Positions 34,365 through 43,449 of a stretch of 64,000 nucleotides of DNA are shown here, in pieces. The notes beneath the pieces are model-generated. The model was not told where the DNA came from. It saw only the letters and a list, made by a program, of their open reading frames with translations, and ran no database searches. Location of the stretch: positions 1,184,119 to 1,248,118 of the forward strand of contig NC_014297.1 of assembly GCF_000196895.1 (NCBI RefSeq), given 5' to 3'. Made by a program: the position numbers and the translations under genes. Within the stretch, counting starts at the first letter, position 1; each line of letters starts with the position of its first letter. Source of the stretch: Halalkalicoccus jeotgali B3. Lineage in GTDB: Archaea > Halobacteriota > Halobacteria > Halobacteriales > Halalkalicoccaceae.

Positions 34365-35294
34365 TCAGCCTTCGCCCTCGCTGTCGAACTCTAGCAGTCG
34401 GTCGGCCGTCTCGTCCTCTTTCCACTCGCCGAGTTCCTTCGGGTCGATGTGGACGAACACGTCGTCGACCTCGGGCAGCTCGCGTACCGCCCGAACGATC
34501 TCGGTTTCGATCCCGTGGGCTTCGAGCAGGGTTCGATCCCCCTCGACCTCGATGTGGACGGAGACGTCGATCTCGGGGCCGACGTAGTGGGCGACCACGT
34601 CGTGGACGCCCTCGACGTCGGGGTGGGCGATGGTCCGCTTGACGATCTCGGCGTGGAGGTTCTCGGGCGGGGCACGTCCGATGAGGTAGTCGACGTTGTC
34701 CCTGAGGACCTCCCAGCCGGTATAGAAGACGCCCAGCGAGACGACGGCGGCGGCCAGCGGATCCAGAACCGGATAGCCCGCACGCGCACCGAGGACGCCG
34801 ATCAGCGCGGCACCGACGGTCAGGACGTCGTTTCTGCTGTCCAGTCCGGCCGCGACGAGCGCCGGCGAGTTGTAGTCGTTCCCGACCCGGAGACAATATC
34901 GGTAGAGTCCGAGTTTCGCGGCACCGGCCCCGACGAGGACGACGGCGGCGGCGGGACCGGTCGCGACCGCGATCTCCCCGGCGTACAGCGCTCGGGCGGC
35001 TCCCCAGAGGATCGCCCCGCCGGCGGCGAAGATCGCCATGGCGATGAAGAGCGACACCAGCGGCTCGATGCGCTCATGGCCGTGTGGGTGATCGACATCG
35101 GGGGGCTGGGTCGTCAGGTACAGCCCCGCGAGAACGACAGCACTGTAGATCGCGTCCGTGAGGCTGTTTACGGCCTCCGACCCGATCGCGAGACTCCCCG
35201 TCCGATACCAGACGAGTGCTTTCGCGACGACGAGCCCCAGGTTCACCCCGAGAATCAGGAATCCGACCCTGCGCACCGTCACGGCCCGGTTCAC
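34365..35294 (-). CDS. cation diffusion facilitator transporter
   Basis: A 309-residue CDF exporter with six helices (residues 5-200) and a cytoplasmic metal-binding domain (about 210-300, DVEGVHDVVAHYVGPEIDVS). The metal-site pairs are in TM2 (SEAVNSLTDAIYS, N-x3-D) and TM5 (AAGLDSRNDVLTVG, D-x3-D). This N/D set lacks the His of zinc-type members and is closer to manganese or iron types. A GTG start at 35294 is used. A histidine-rich PHGHERIEP loop follows TM2. The specificity call is inference. Confidence 0.88.
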   Translation of the reverse strand: MNRAVTVRRVGFLILGVNLGLVVAKALVWYRTGSLAIGSEAVNSLTDAIYSAVVLAGLYLTTQPPDVDHPHGHERIEPLVSLFIAMAIFAAGGAILWGAARALYAGEIAVATGPAAAVVLVGAGAAKLGLYRYCLRVGNDYNSPALVAAGLDSRNDVLTVGAALIGVLGARAGYPVLDPLAAAVVSLGVFYTGWEVLRDNVDYLIGRAPPENLHAEIVKRTIAHPDVEGVHDVVAHYVGPEIDVSVHIEVEGDRTLLEAHGIETEIVRAVRELPEVDDVFVHIDPKELGEWKEDETADRLLEFDSEGEG

Positions 35295-35332
35295 AGCGGC
35301 CGTTCACAGCGGGCGGGTATATGGCCTTCGGG

Positions 35333-35866
35333 CTATCCGAACCGAACGGCCCCATCGTCGCTCGCTTCCGCCCCATCGAGTCCCCCGAACGCGTCGTACA
35401 GCCGGTCGTAGGTCTCCTCTAGGGCCTGGACGATCACCTTCGTCTCCCCGATGACCGGCATGAAGTTCGTATCACCCTCCCAGCGCGGGACGACGTGGGC
35501 GTGGAGGTGATCGTCGATCGAACCGCCCGCACCCCGCCCGAGGTTGTAGCCCGCGTTGAACCCGTCCGGCGAGAACGCCGTCTCCATCGCTCGGAAGGTC
35601 CGTCGTTTCAATCGAGCGTGATCTAGCAGTTCCTCGTCGGAGAGGCCCGCGTATTCGCCGGTGTGGCGGGCGGGGATCACCATCACGTGACCGGGGTTGT
35701 ACGGGTAGTTGTTCAGGAGGACCAACCCGCGGTCGCTGCGGGCGACGACGCGGTTCTCCCGGTCGGCCTCTGCGGCCTCGAACGCACAGAACACACAGCC
35801 GGTCTCCTCGTCGGGCGCGTCGCGCTCGACCCACTCGATGCGCCACGGGGCGAACATCCGGTCCAT
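35333..35866 (-). CDS. HIT family hydrolase/transferase
   Basis: A 177-residue histidine-triad protein. The histidine triad HLHAHVVPRW (H-x-H-x-H) is near residue 110, preceded by GFNAGYNLGRGAGGSID and with PYNPGHVMVIPARHTGEYA near 50. The N-terminal CVFC and H pair could bind zinc. The long form with an N-terminal MDRMFAPWRIEWVERD resembles Ap4A phosphorylase/diadenosine-tetraphosphate-type HIT proteins. The start at 35866 removes a 17-residue leader (an in-frame ATG exists at 35917) because MDRMFAPWRIEW is the conserved start. No partner is adjacent. Confidence 0.88.
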   Translation of the reverse strand: MDRMFAPWRIEWVERDAPDEETGCVFCAFEAAEADRENRVVARSDRGLVLLNNYPYNPGHVMVIPARHTGEYAGLSDEELLDHARLKRRTFRAMETAFSPDGFNAGYNLGRGAGGSIDDHLHAHVVPRWEGDTNFMPVIGETKVIVQALEETYDRLYDAFGGLDGAEASDDGAVRFG

Positions 35867-35933
35867 GGCTCCGAATCGGTGATCGGACTCCTTAGTTGCA
35901 CCCGTCCCCGGTCGCACGCCCGTCCGTCGCCCG

Positions 35934-35996
35934 AGTTATATTATTAACAACCTAAAAAAGATAGATTTTTTTATGATTAGGTGGTGTACTATCGTA
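35934..35996 (+). promoter_or_regulatory. AT-rich promoter of the small zinc-ribbon gene
   Basis: A block of about 60 bp is markedly A/T-rich compared with its neighbours: attatattattaa near 35936, aaaaaagata near 35955 and tttttttatga near 35966-35976. The last run sits about 20-25 bp before the start codon at 35997, the normal distance of an archaeal TATA box for a short leader. The spacer serves divergent HIT and zinc-ribbon genes. Confidence 0.5.
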
Positions 35997-36197
35997 ATGG
36001 CCGCCAAAGAACCCTCCCCCCAAACGGTGCTCGAGCGCTGTTCGAACTGCGAGCGCGAGACCGAACACACGGTCTCGCTGGAGATACGGACCGAAGGATC
36101 GAACCCCGAGACGGACCACTACTCGCGGGAACCCTACCGTTTGACGCGGTGTCTCGGCTGTGGAACTCGCCGGAGCCAGCGGATGAACAACGCCTGA
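35997..36197 (+). CDS. small zinc-ribbon protein (DUF7835-like)
   Basis: A 66-residue protein with two CxxC knuckles, CSNC near residue 15 and CLGC near 53, separated by a 34-residue acidic loop ending PYRLTR. This is a single zinc ribbon, as in many short haloarchaeal proteins. I recall a DUF7835 label for such proteins but cannot confirm it. ATG 35997 was chosen over an in-frame start eight codons upstream because of the TATA spacing. Roles such as protein-protein or nucleic-acid binding are possible; nothing more can be said. Confidence 0.72.
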   Translation: MAAKEPSPQTVLERCSNCERETEHTVSLEIRTEGSNPETDHYSREPYRLTRCLGCGTRRSQRMNNA

Positions 36198-36260
36198 TTC
36201 GGTCGATTCGACCCGAGGGCGTCGAGAACGGCCCTCCCGTCGTCCGGGTCGTGGGGTCGA

Positions 36261-37160
36261 TCAGCCCCGCGTCGTCACTTCACAGCCCTCTTCGGTGACG
36301 ATGACGGTGTGTTCTTTCTGACTGACCAGTGTGCCGTCGCCCTCCTTGAGCACCGGATAACCGTGGACGAGCCCGTGGGTTTTCAGGCGGCGAAGCGCCA
36401 TCTTCGGACGGTCGGTATCGAGCCATCGAGCGGCAAAGGGGAGCGTCCGAAACTCCTCGGTGATCTGTTCGAGGGCCGCACGTGCGCCCCGGTCGCGGAC
36501 CGACCCCTCGCGGTCGAGCGCGAAGATCTCCTCGTCGTTGCCCTCGGTGACCTTCCCGCTGCCGTCGGTCGCGAACGGTTCGATCGCGACCACGTCGCCG
36601 ACTTCCAGAGTCGTGCTCTGGGAGACCCCTCGATTGGGAATGCTCGGTTCGGTGTGCTGGTCCCAGTGGCCAAGCCCGTGTCCCGAGAGGTTGACAACGG
36701 GGTTGAACCCGTAGCCCTCGATGGTCTCCTCGATGATCCGTCCGAGTTCGCCGGTCTCGACGCCCGGTTCGACAAGTTCGATCGCGGCCTCCAGCGCTTC
36801 CTCGGGGGCCGCCGCGAGGTCGTCGTGGCCCGAGAGGTCCACGGTGATCGCGGTATCGGCCAGCCAGCCGTCGCAGTGAACGCCGATGTCGAGGTTGATC
36901 ATCTCCTCGCCGAACGTCGCCTCGTCGTCGGCACTCGGGGTCGCGTGGGCGGCCTCCTCGTCGATAGAGATGTTGACGGGAAAGGCCGGCTCCCCACCGA
37001 GTTCGCGGATACGGTCCTCGGCGTACTCCGCGACGTCGAGGTGGCTCGCGCCGACCTCCACCCGGTCTGCGGTCTCCTCACGGACTTGCGCGAGGATCTC
37101 GCCGGCCTCGCGGACCTTCTCGTGTGCCTCGCTTCCCAGTTCGATCCGGCTGTCTGGCAT
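36261..37160 (-). CDS. map: type II methionine aminopeptidase
   Basis: A 299-residue metallopeptidase that trims N-terminal Met from nascent proteins. The fold's ligands are visible: NLDIGVHCDGWLADTAITVD (two Asp), NLSGHGLGHWDQHTEPSIPN (His), VAIEPFATDG (Glu) and QKEHTVIVTEEGCEV (C-terminal Glu). The insertion after residue 200 is typical of type II enzymes. The start ATG at 37160 is clear. The unusual intergenic element upstream (37200-37380) may lie in its 5' leader. Confidence 0.96.
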   Translation of the reverse strand: MPDSRIELGSEAHEKVREAGEILAQVREETADRVEVGASHLDVAEYAEDRIRELGGEPAFPVNISIDEEAAHATPSADDEATFGEEMINLDIGVHCDGWLADTAITVDLSGHDDLAAAPEEALEAAIELVEPGVETGELGRIIEETIEGYGFNPVVNLSGHGLGHWDQHTEPSIPNRGVSQSTTLEVGDVVAIEPFATDGSGKVTEGNDEEIFALDREGSVRDRGARAALEQITEEFRTLPFAARWLDTDRPKMALRRLKTHGLVHGYPVLKEGDGTLVSQKEHTVIVTEEGCEVTTRG

Positions 37161-37216
37161 AGGTGCGCTTCGGACGAGCGATCCAAAGCCCTTGCGTTGC
37201 GCGGTTCCGGCGGTGA

Positions 37217-37342
37217 CCGGCGCTGTAGCGAGTCGCCGGCGGTGCGGTGGCCGGCGCGAACGGGATCGCCATCTCCGGCGACCCCGTTCGCAGGGCGGGG
37301 AAAGGCTGGCTGACTCGGAAGCGGCGCGTAACTGCGCGCCGC
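37217..37342. ncRNA. candidate structured RNA element upstream of map (three hairpins)
   Basis: A 228-bp spacer (37161-37388) contains three consecutive inverted repeats. Hairpin 1 is ccggcg (37217-37222) with cgccgg (37234-37239). Hairpin 2 is cgaacggg (37257-37264) with cccgttcg (37283-37290), with an inner tcgcc/ggcga stem and a 6-base loop. Hairpin 3 is gcggcgcg (37321-37328) with cgcgccgc (37335-37342) around taactg, flanked by gactcgg direct repeats. No good reading frame explains it. It could be a ncRNA, a leader of map (leftward) or a genomic repeat; I cannot tell the strand. It is not a tRNA, and I could not match it to RNase P or SRP RNA. Confidence 0.45.
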
Positions 37343-37388
37343 GACTCGGCGGTGCCTGGCTGGAAATGAAAAGGGCGAACGAGGGACG

Positions 37389-38291
37389 TCAGTCCCGAGT
37401 GAGGGCTTTCGTTTGCATGAGCTCGCTGTTGTAGGCACTGCCCGTTTCACCGGCCCGATCGCAGACGATGACCCCTGCAGTCGAGTCGGTGAGGTCGGCG
37501 AACTCTCCGATAGCGCGGTCGGCGGCGTTTTGGGCGCTCGCGCCGTCCTCGAGATACGAGACCGCCTGCCGCGAGAGGGTCACGCGTGCGATGTCCTCGC
37601 CCGCACCCGTGGCGCTCGCACCGCCTGCCGGGGTGCAGTAAAACCCGCCGCCGATCTGCGGGACGTCACCGACCCGTCCCGCGAGTGCGAGCCAGCGCCC
37701 GCCGGTCGACGTCGCCGCCGCGACGTGCTCGCCGTCGCTTGCGACCGCACCCACCGTATCGTGGTCCTTTGGATCCCCGTCGATATCGCGGCCGTCCGGA
37801 TCCTCGGCGCTCTCACCGAAACGGTCTTTCACCCACTCTAACTGCTCTCGTGGGCCGCCCGACGGTGGTTCGAGATCGTCCCAGTGTTCGCGTGTGCGTG
37901 AAGACCAGAGGTCCTGTTCGACCTCGATCCCGTGGTCGGCGGCGAAGTCGACGGCGTGAACACCCGAGAGGAGGACGTGGGGCGTCTCCTCCATCACTGC
38001 GCGTGCGACGTCGACCGCGTGGGTCACGCTGGGCATCGAGCAGGCCGCGCCCGCCTCCCTGCGGCCGGTCATGATCCCCGCGTCGGTCCTGACGATCCCG
38101 TCGCTCTGGACCGCCCCGCCGATGCCGGCGTTGAATCGGGGTGACTCCTCCAGAACCGCGATGGCCCCGCAGACTGCCTCGACCGGCGAGGCGGTCGCCG
38201 TCCCCGTTCTCGCGGCCTCGTCGAGGACCGTCTGCCGCGATTCGGGATCCTCGGGTGTGCTCCCGGCACCGCCGTGGACGATTACGTTCAC
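37389..38291 (-). CDS. Ntn-type isoaspartyl peptidase / L-asparaginase
   Basis: A 300-residue N-terminal-nucleophile hydrolase. MNVIVHGGAGSTPEDPE at the start and FNAGIGGAVQSDG near residue 53 match the family. The autocleavage site is before Thr in DPKDHDTVGAVASDG near residue 180, so mature alpha and beta chains are expected. TGAGEDIARVTLSRQAV near 225 lines the substrate site. The enzymes hydrolyse beta-aspartyl peptides and asparagine. A GTG start at 38291 is used. Directly after the stop the coding-strand sequence has a hairpin and a cccttttc run that could end transcription. Confidence 0.92.
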   Translation of the reverse strand: MNVIVHGGAGSTPEDPESRQTVLDEAARTGTATASPVEAVCGAIAVLEESPRFNAGIGGAVQSDGIVRTDAGIMTGRREAGAACSMPSVTHAVDVARAVMEETPHVLLSGVHAVDFAADHGIEVEQDLWSSRTREHWDDLEPPSGGPREQLEWVKDRFGESAEDPDGRDIDGDPKDHDTVGAVASDGEHVAAATSTGGRWLALAGRVGDVPQIGGGFYCTPAGGASATGAGEDIARVTLSRQAVSYLEDGASAQNAADRAIGEFADLTDSTAGVIVCDRAGETGSAYNSELMQTKALTRD

Positions 38292-38510
38292 GGCTACGGA
38301 TCCGACCCGATGCGCTTAACACTACCTCCTGAAAAACAATCAGAATATATATGTAATCCGAATGTGTATTGAAGGTTGAACGTGAGACGGTGAGAACCGT
38401 CCCCGTCACGTCTGGCGGTTACCGGCGGGTAAGTGGTGGCCGTTACCGATATATTGGCTGAATTATATATGTGTTCCTCGGTCAAATGTGAGTGTACTCG
38501 GAGCCCACCA
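38292..38510. promoter_or_regulatory. AT-rich divergent spacer with TATA-like patches
   Basis: This 219-bp non-coding spacer lies between divergent asparaginase and the unrecognised gene at 38511. It contains agaatatatatgt near 38342 and gaattatatatgtg near 38460, both good TATA-like stretches. The second lies about 40 bp before the start codon at 38511. An imperfect inverted pair, gtgagacgg/ccgtcacg, brackets gtgagaaccgt near 38390-38412. No known gene or RNA was recognised. Confidence 0.45.
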
Positions 38511-39194
38511 ATGAACTCCCAACCCCTCGATACCACGGCCGGTCAGTTCGGAACGCCCACCGACGCCGAAGGATACGACATCGACGCCGACGCCTTCGGC
38601 GAGGCCGACGAACGCGAACTCGCCCGCTTCATGTCCGAACAGACCTGCCTCGGTTTCATCTACCACGACCGCCGCGAGTACGAGGCCGCCGTCGAGGCGT
38701 TCTATCAGGTCGACCGCCACCAGTTCGCCCACCTCACCGACGAGGAGGCACGCGAGGCTGCACGAGCGCTCACGGATGCGTTTTGGGCGAAAGACGACGT
38801 CGAACAGGCTCACATCGACGGCGCGGACGTCGATCCCGAACTCGACGAAGCCGACTGGAGCCCTGTCGAGGACGCCCTGTCGCGCCGTGCCGGGATCGTC
38901 GGCATGGACCCCGAATACGCGCCCAAAACCACTGAAGCGTGGCGAAACCACAAGACCGGCGGGGATTACTGGACCCCGACGATGGTCGCCCAGAGCCACG
39001 AGATCGACGCGGCGATCGGCTCTCCCCAGGAGAAACCCAAGTACGGCCGATCGGGCTACGGCCACCTCACCACCCGGTATCTGACCGGACTCGAACTCCA
39101 CGATATGCACACTGAACGCCACTGGAAGGAAGCAGCGGACGTGATGACCGACTACTACGCCGAGATCCTCGGCGCCCAGGAGGCCGACCGATGA
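38511..39194 (+). CDS. unrecognised acidic protein, first of a coupled pair
   Basis: A 227-residue soluble, strongly acidic protein I do not recognise. Helices seem to dominate residues 35-105 (DERELARFMSEQTCLGFIYH, AVEAFYQVDRHQFAHLTDEE). A C-terminal section has WRNHKTGGDYWTP near residue 142 and KPKYGRSGYGHLTTRYLTG near 178, rich in aromatic residues. There is no signal peptide or membrane segment. The ATG at 38511 has ccacca before it. Its stop shares ATGA with the next gene, so translation is coupled. It could be an accessory or mobile-element gene, but no mobile marker is adjacent. Confidence 0.7.
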   Translation: MNSQPLDTTAGQFGTPTDAEGYDIDADAFGEADERELARFMSEQTCLGFIYHDRREYEAAVEAFYQVDRHQFAHLTDEEAREAARALTDAFWAKDDVEQAHIDGADVDPELDEADWSPVEDALSRRAGIVGMDPEYAPKTTEAWRNHKTGGDYWTPTMVAQSHEIDAAIGSPQEKPKYGRSGYGHLTTRYLTGLELHDMHTERHWKEAADVMTDYYAEILGAQEADR

Positions 39195-39625
39195 GCGCCA
39201 ACGACCGCACGTTCGATGACGCCATCACCGAGGCGAAGGCCATCCTCGAAGGTCACGACGAGGCCGAATACGAGGCACTGTCCCCGAGCGCGAAGGCGAA
39301 CTACCAGGAGGCCCTGGAATTCCTCTTGCGGCTCGAGGACTCAATCGAGGACGACACGGCGGACCGAGGCGACTCCGCTGGGTCAGCGACCGGCGGACGG
39401 TCCCCGAAGGAGGCCGAAACGGCGGACGACCCGGAGTTCGAGATCGATACGGATCTCGAATCGACGATGGGCGACGATGGCGACCGGGTCGGTCCCTTCG
39501 GCGACGATGGCGACCGGGTCGGTCCCTTCGGCGGCGACGACGTGGTCGTCTACGATCCCAAGGACGACGACGGGTGGCTCTCGATGCGCTACGACGCGAC
39601 GATCCCCATCGAAAACATGCGTTGA
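39191..39625 (+). CDS. unrecognised acidic protein, second of a coupled pair, with tandem 10-residue repeat
   Basis: A 144-residue, extremely acidic protein starting MSANDRTFDDAITEAKAILE. Residues 1-55 are helical (SPSAKANYQEALEFLLRLED). The middle is a D/E/S/G-rich low-complexity linker containing a perfect tandem repeat of GDDGDRVGPF (about residues 94-113). The last 25 residues (DVVVYDPKDDDGWLSMRYDA) may be folded. It overlaps its partner as ATGA. No domain family is recognised. It may function together with the upstream protein. Confidence 0.68.
   Translation: MSANDRTFDDAITEAKAILEGHDEAEYEALSPSAKANYQEALEFLLRLEDSIEDDTADRGDSAGSATGGRSPKEAETADDPEFEIDTDLESTMGDDGDRVGPFGDDGDRVGPFGGDDVVVYDPKDDDGWLSMRYDATIPIENMR
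39471..39530 (+). repeat. perfect 30-bp tandem duplication inside a coding region
   Basis: Two identical 30-bp units occupy 39471-39500 and 39501-39530, each starting gcgacgatggcgaccgggtc and encoding GDDGDRVGPF. Because 30 is a multiple of three the frame is kept. Identity at all bases suggests a recent slippage or unequal-recombination event. Confidence 0.95.
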
Positions 39626-39699
39626 ACTGACGACCGGCCGATAGCTCCGAGGGCGAATACGTAGGTCTTTTACCGCCGATTGCCGACCGTCTAGGTGAT

Positions 39700-40939
<1,240 letters not shown>

Positions 40940-40959
<20 letters not shown>

Positions 40960-41010
40960 GCCATCTCTTCAAGCAATCAGACGCCTTCTGCGTCTGATCA
41001 CATCGAAGAG
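40940..41010 (+). repeat. hairpin element flanked by an 11-bp direct repeat at the icd 3' end
   Basis: The 11-mer acatcgaagag occurs at 40940-40950 and again at 41000-41010. The 49 bp between the copies hold most of a perfect 26-bp palindrome (40945-40970, half-site gaagagatggcct, centred on the icd stop codon) and a 9-bp hairpin atcagacgc/gcgtctgat (40976-40998) with loop cttct. After the second copy come ttggcg and taa, which translate like the icd tail (IEELA, stop). The arrangement looks like a small inserted element with target duplication; a terminator role is also possible. Confidence 0.75.
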
Positions 41011-41108
41011 TTGGCGTAAACAACGGTTCGGGCTCTCACGGCATCGCCACGAGAACGAACCGGCATAACCAGTTTCTCTGACCTCCGAGCGAACCTCGAG
41101 AACGGTTC

Positions 41109-41951
41109 TCAGTCCGCCGTCATCAGTTCCCTGTCGGCGATGCTCGCCACGAACGCTTTCAGCCTCCCGTTGAACTTCTCGGACTCCTCCCAGAACGGGC
41201 TATGTCCGCTCGCCGCAAACGTTACGAGTTCGGAGTCGGGGATCTGCTCGTGCATCCATTCGCCCACCAGTCCGGGGAAGACCGCGCTGTGTTCGCCGTA
41301 GCAGAGCAGCGTCGGAACCGCGATCGTCGGGAGGAATTCCCTGAAGTCCCGCGGAACCATGTCGTTCAACATCGCCGTCGCGACCGAGGTCGGCGTCAGC
41401 ATCGTCCGGGCGTAGATCTCGGCGAGGCGCTCCTCGGAGCGGGGCTCGGCGAAGAAGGCCTGGATGATCGGCTTGACTGTCTCGGAACGGTTGGCCTCGA
41501 TACCACCGACCAACCCGGCGAGCGCCTCCTCTGAGAACTCGCCCATGAGCGGGAACTCCCAGCCGTCGTCGGAGTAGAACTTCGGGGTTTGGTCGATCAG
41601 GCCGATCGCTCGAACCCGTTCGTCACCGATCTCATCGAGGTACGTCATGACGATCGGCACGCCCATCGACCAGCCGACGAGCGTCGCGTCATCCAGATCG
41701 AGCGACTCCATGAGGAATTCGAGATCCGCCGCGTAGCCCGAGAGGGTGTGGCCGTCGTCGGTCTTCCCCGAGAGCCCGTGGCCTCTGAGGTCGTAGGTGA
41801 CGAGGTGGTGATCCATCGCGAGCACGTCGGCGTTCTTCTGCCACCAGAACTCGGAGTCACCCGTCCAGCCGTGGACGAGTACGATCGTCTCGCCCTCGCC
41901 GCGTTCGTTGTAGTACAGCGATACCCCATCCGGTGTCTCGATATGAGTCAT
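41109..41951 (-). CDS. alpha/beta hydrolase
   Basis: A 280-residue alpha/beta hydrolase of the broad haloperoxidase/epoxide-hydrolase-like group. The oxyanion motif is VLVHGWTGDSEFWW near residue 25. The nucleophile elbow GWSMGVPIVM gives Ser near residue 94. The acid is likely Asp or Glu in LLCYGEHSAVFPG, and the catalytic His lies in FAASGHSPFWEE near 252. MTHIETPDGVSLYYNERGEG at the start is typical. No substrate can be assigned. The short spacer 41952-42056 upstream is A/T-rich and probably carries its promoter. Confidence 0.88.
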   Translation of the reverse strand: MTHIETPDGVSLYYNERGEGETIVLVHGWTGDSEFWWQKNADVLAMDHHLVTYDLRGHGLSGKTDDGHTLSGYAADLEFLMESLDLDDATLVGWSMGVPIVMTYLDEIGDERVRAIGLIDQTPKFYSDDGWEFPLMGEFSEEALAGLVGGIEANRSETVKPIIQAFFAEPRSEERLAEIYARTMLTPTSVATAMLNDMVPRDFREFLPTIAVPTLLCYGEHSAVFPGLVGEWMHEQIPDSELVTFAASGHSPFWEESEKFNGRLKAFVASIADRELMTAD

Positions 41952-42056
41952 ACTATTATAATGATCGATAATTAGAAATACGTTTTCGTCTTTTCGGCGG
42001 AATATTCGGTATGGGATGTATGCAACGCTCGGCTAGGAACGTCGAGGCGGACCGGG

Positions 42057-43001
42057 CTAGCTCGCCACGTCTTCGATCTCCTCGCGGATCTCCTGGACGT
42101 CCTCGAACGATTCTGCCTTCGAGCCCAGCACGTCGACACAGACCTCGACGAGTTCGTCCTCGCCGAAGGCGACCTGCCCTTCGGCGATCATGACCGCTGC
42201 GCGCGTCCCGACGTGGAGTTCGAGGCGATCACGGAGCTCGCGGACGATATCGACGATCTCCTCGATCTCTCCGTCGTCGAGATCCGAGACGCGCGACGAG
42301 ACGATCTCGATCTCGGTGTCGCGCTCGTAGTAATCGAGGTGAACACCGATGAACCGGTCAAGCAGGGCGTCCTGCGGGCGGTGGACGCCGGCGTATTCCG
42401 TCGAGTTCGAGGTGAAGATCGCACGAAAGTCGGAGTCGACCTCGACGATCCGGTTTTCGCCGCGCTGGCCGGGCCGGTCGAGGACGCCCTCCTCGAAGAC
42501 CGAGAGGAGAACGTTGTGGGCGGCGGGTTTCGTTCTCGAAAACTCGTTGTAGACGAGCGTCGCGCCGTTCTGGACGGCGACGGAGAGCGGGTTGTCGACC
42601 CACCGATCCCGGATGATCGACTTCTTCTTCATCACGCCCCGGACGAAGTTGTCCCGCTCTTTGTACTGGGCCTTGCCGGCGTGTTCGCCGACGAGTGATC
42701 CGGTGTCGATCAGTTCGTCGCCGTTGACCCAGACGACGGGCTGGTCGCGGGCGGCCGCGATCGAGAGTGCGAGTGCGGTCTTCCCACAGCCGGTCGGCCC
42801 GACGATGTGGACCGGTCGGGGGACGTCGAGCCAATTGCGCACGCGGTCCTGTATCGACTCGATCTCGTCGGTCTCGACGAACGAGCCGCCGATCGCCTCC
42901 TCGACGCTCGTCGGCGCGAACGTCGCGCCGTCCTCCCCATGCTCCCGTACGAACCGTTCGAGTTGGCGTTCTTCCTTGTCCATGGCTGTGTTCTCGGCCA
43001 T
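42057..43001 (-). CDS. gvpN: GvpN-like MoxR-type AAA ATPase (orphan)
   Basis: A 314-residue AAA ATPase. The Walker A motif is VHIVGPTGCGKTALALSIAA near residue 70, the GvpN-type stretch QPVVWVNGDELIDTGSLVGE follows, Walker B-like is LVYNEFSRTKPAAHNVLLSV near 152, and sensor 1/arginine-finger regions are FRAIFTSNSTEYAGVHRPQD and ALLDRFIGVHL. These fit the gas-vesicle protein GvpN, which is needed for full gas-vesicle growth. No other gvp gene is in the window, so gas vesicles cannot be concluded. ATG 43001 was chosen; ATG 42983 (MDKEERQLERF) is also possible. Confidence 0.85.
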   Translation of the reverse strand: MAENTAMDKEERQLERFVREHGEDGATFAPTSVEEAIGGSFVETDEIESIQDRVRNWLDVPRPVHIVGPTGCGKTALALSIAAARDQPVVWVNGDELIDTGSLVGEHAGKAQYKERDNFVRGVMKKKSIIRDRWVDNPLSVAVQNGATLVYNEFSRTKPAAHNVLLSVFEEGVLDRPGQRGENRIVEVDSDFRAIFTSNSTEYAGVHRPQDALLDRFIGVHLDYYERDTEIEIVSSRVSDLDDGEIEEIVDIVRELRDRLELHVGTRAAVMIAEGQVAFGEDELVEVCVDVLGSKAESFEDVQEIREEIEDVAS

Positions 43002-43063
43002 CCCCGCTGATGAACGTGTGGATCGACAGTCGGCCGGTGACGGGAAAAAGGGCTGTGCTTGCG

Positions 43064-43396
43064 TCACTCGCCCCAGTCGGGGTTCGGGCGCGGCGGGCTG
43101 AAGACGTCCACCCCCCGGACGATGCTCTCGCCCCGATTCTCCGCGCCGTGGACCTCCTTGCCCGCGATAACGTACGACTCGCCCGCGTTTACCGTCTGCT
43201 CGCCGTCCTCAAGCAGGAAGGTCAACTCACCCTCGTAAATAAAGCCCGTCTGCTCGTGGTGATGGTCGTGTTTTGGGACCGTCGCGCCGGGCTCGAACTC
43301 GAAATGCTGGACGCTCATCTCCTCGCCCGCAGCGAGTTGGGCGAGGTGGACGTTCTCGACGGCCTCGGTCGTCTCCGCGAGTGGAACGTGCTCCAT
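43064..43396 (-). CDS. cupin-fold protein
   Basis: A 110-residue small cupin. The metal site shows as PGATVPKHDHHHEQTGFIYEG (His cluster with Glu near residue 47) and the second motif as GESYVIAGKEVHGAENRG. The final FSPPRPNPDW is usual for small single-domain cupins. Substrate unknown. The start ATG is 43396. The divergent zinc-ribbon gene starts 53 bp away, with a TATA-like cttatatatcgc in between. Confidence 0.88.
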   Translation of the reverse strand: MEHVPLAETTEAVENVHLAQLAAGEEMSVQHFEFEPGATVPKHDHHHEQTGFIYEGELTFLLEDGEQTVNAGESYVIAGKEVHGAENRGESIVRGVDVFSPPRPNPDWGE

Positions 43397-43449
43397 ACCG
43401 TCTGCTCGCGCGGACGGATCTTATATATCGCCCTCTCCAATCCGGAGGC

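Noticed and set aside
37201-37388. RNase P RNA, SRP RNA or a tRNA in the map/asparaginase spacer
   Set aside because: The expected conserved sequence of these RNAs could not be found; only generic hairpins are visible, so it was kept as a candidate structured element.
42057-43396. A gas-vesicle gene cluster around gvpN
   Set aside because: The neighbours are a hydrolase, a cupin and a zinc-ribbon protein; no gvpA or gvpFGJKLM-like gene is present.
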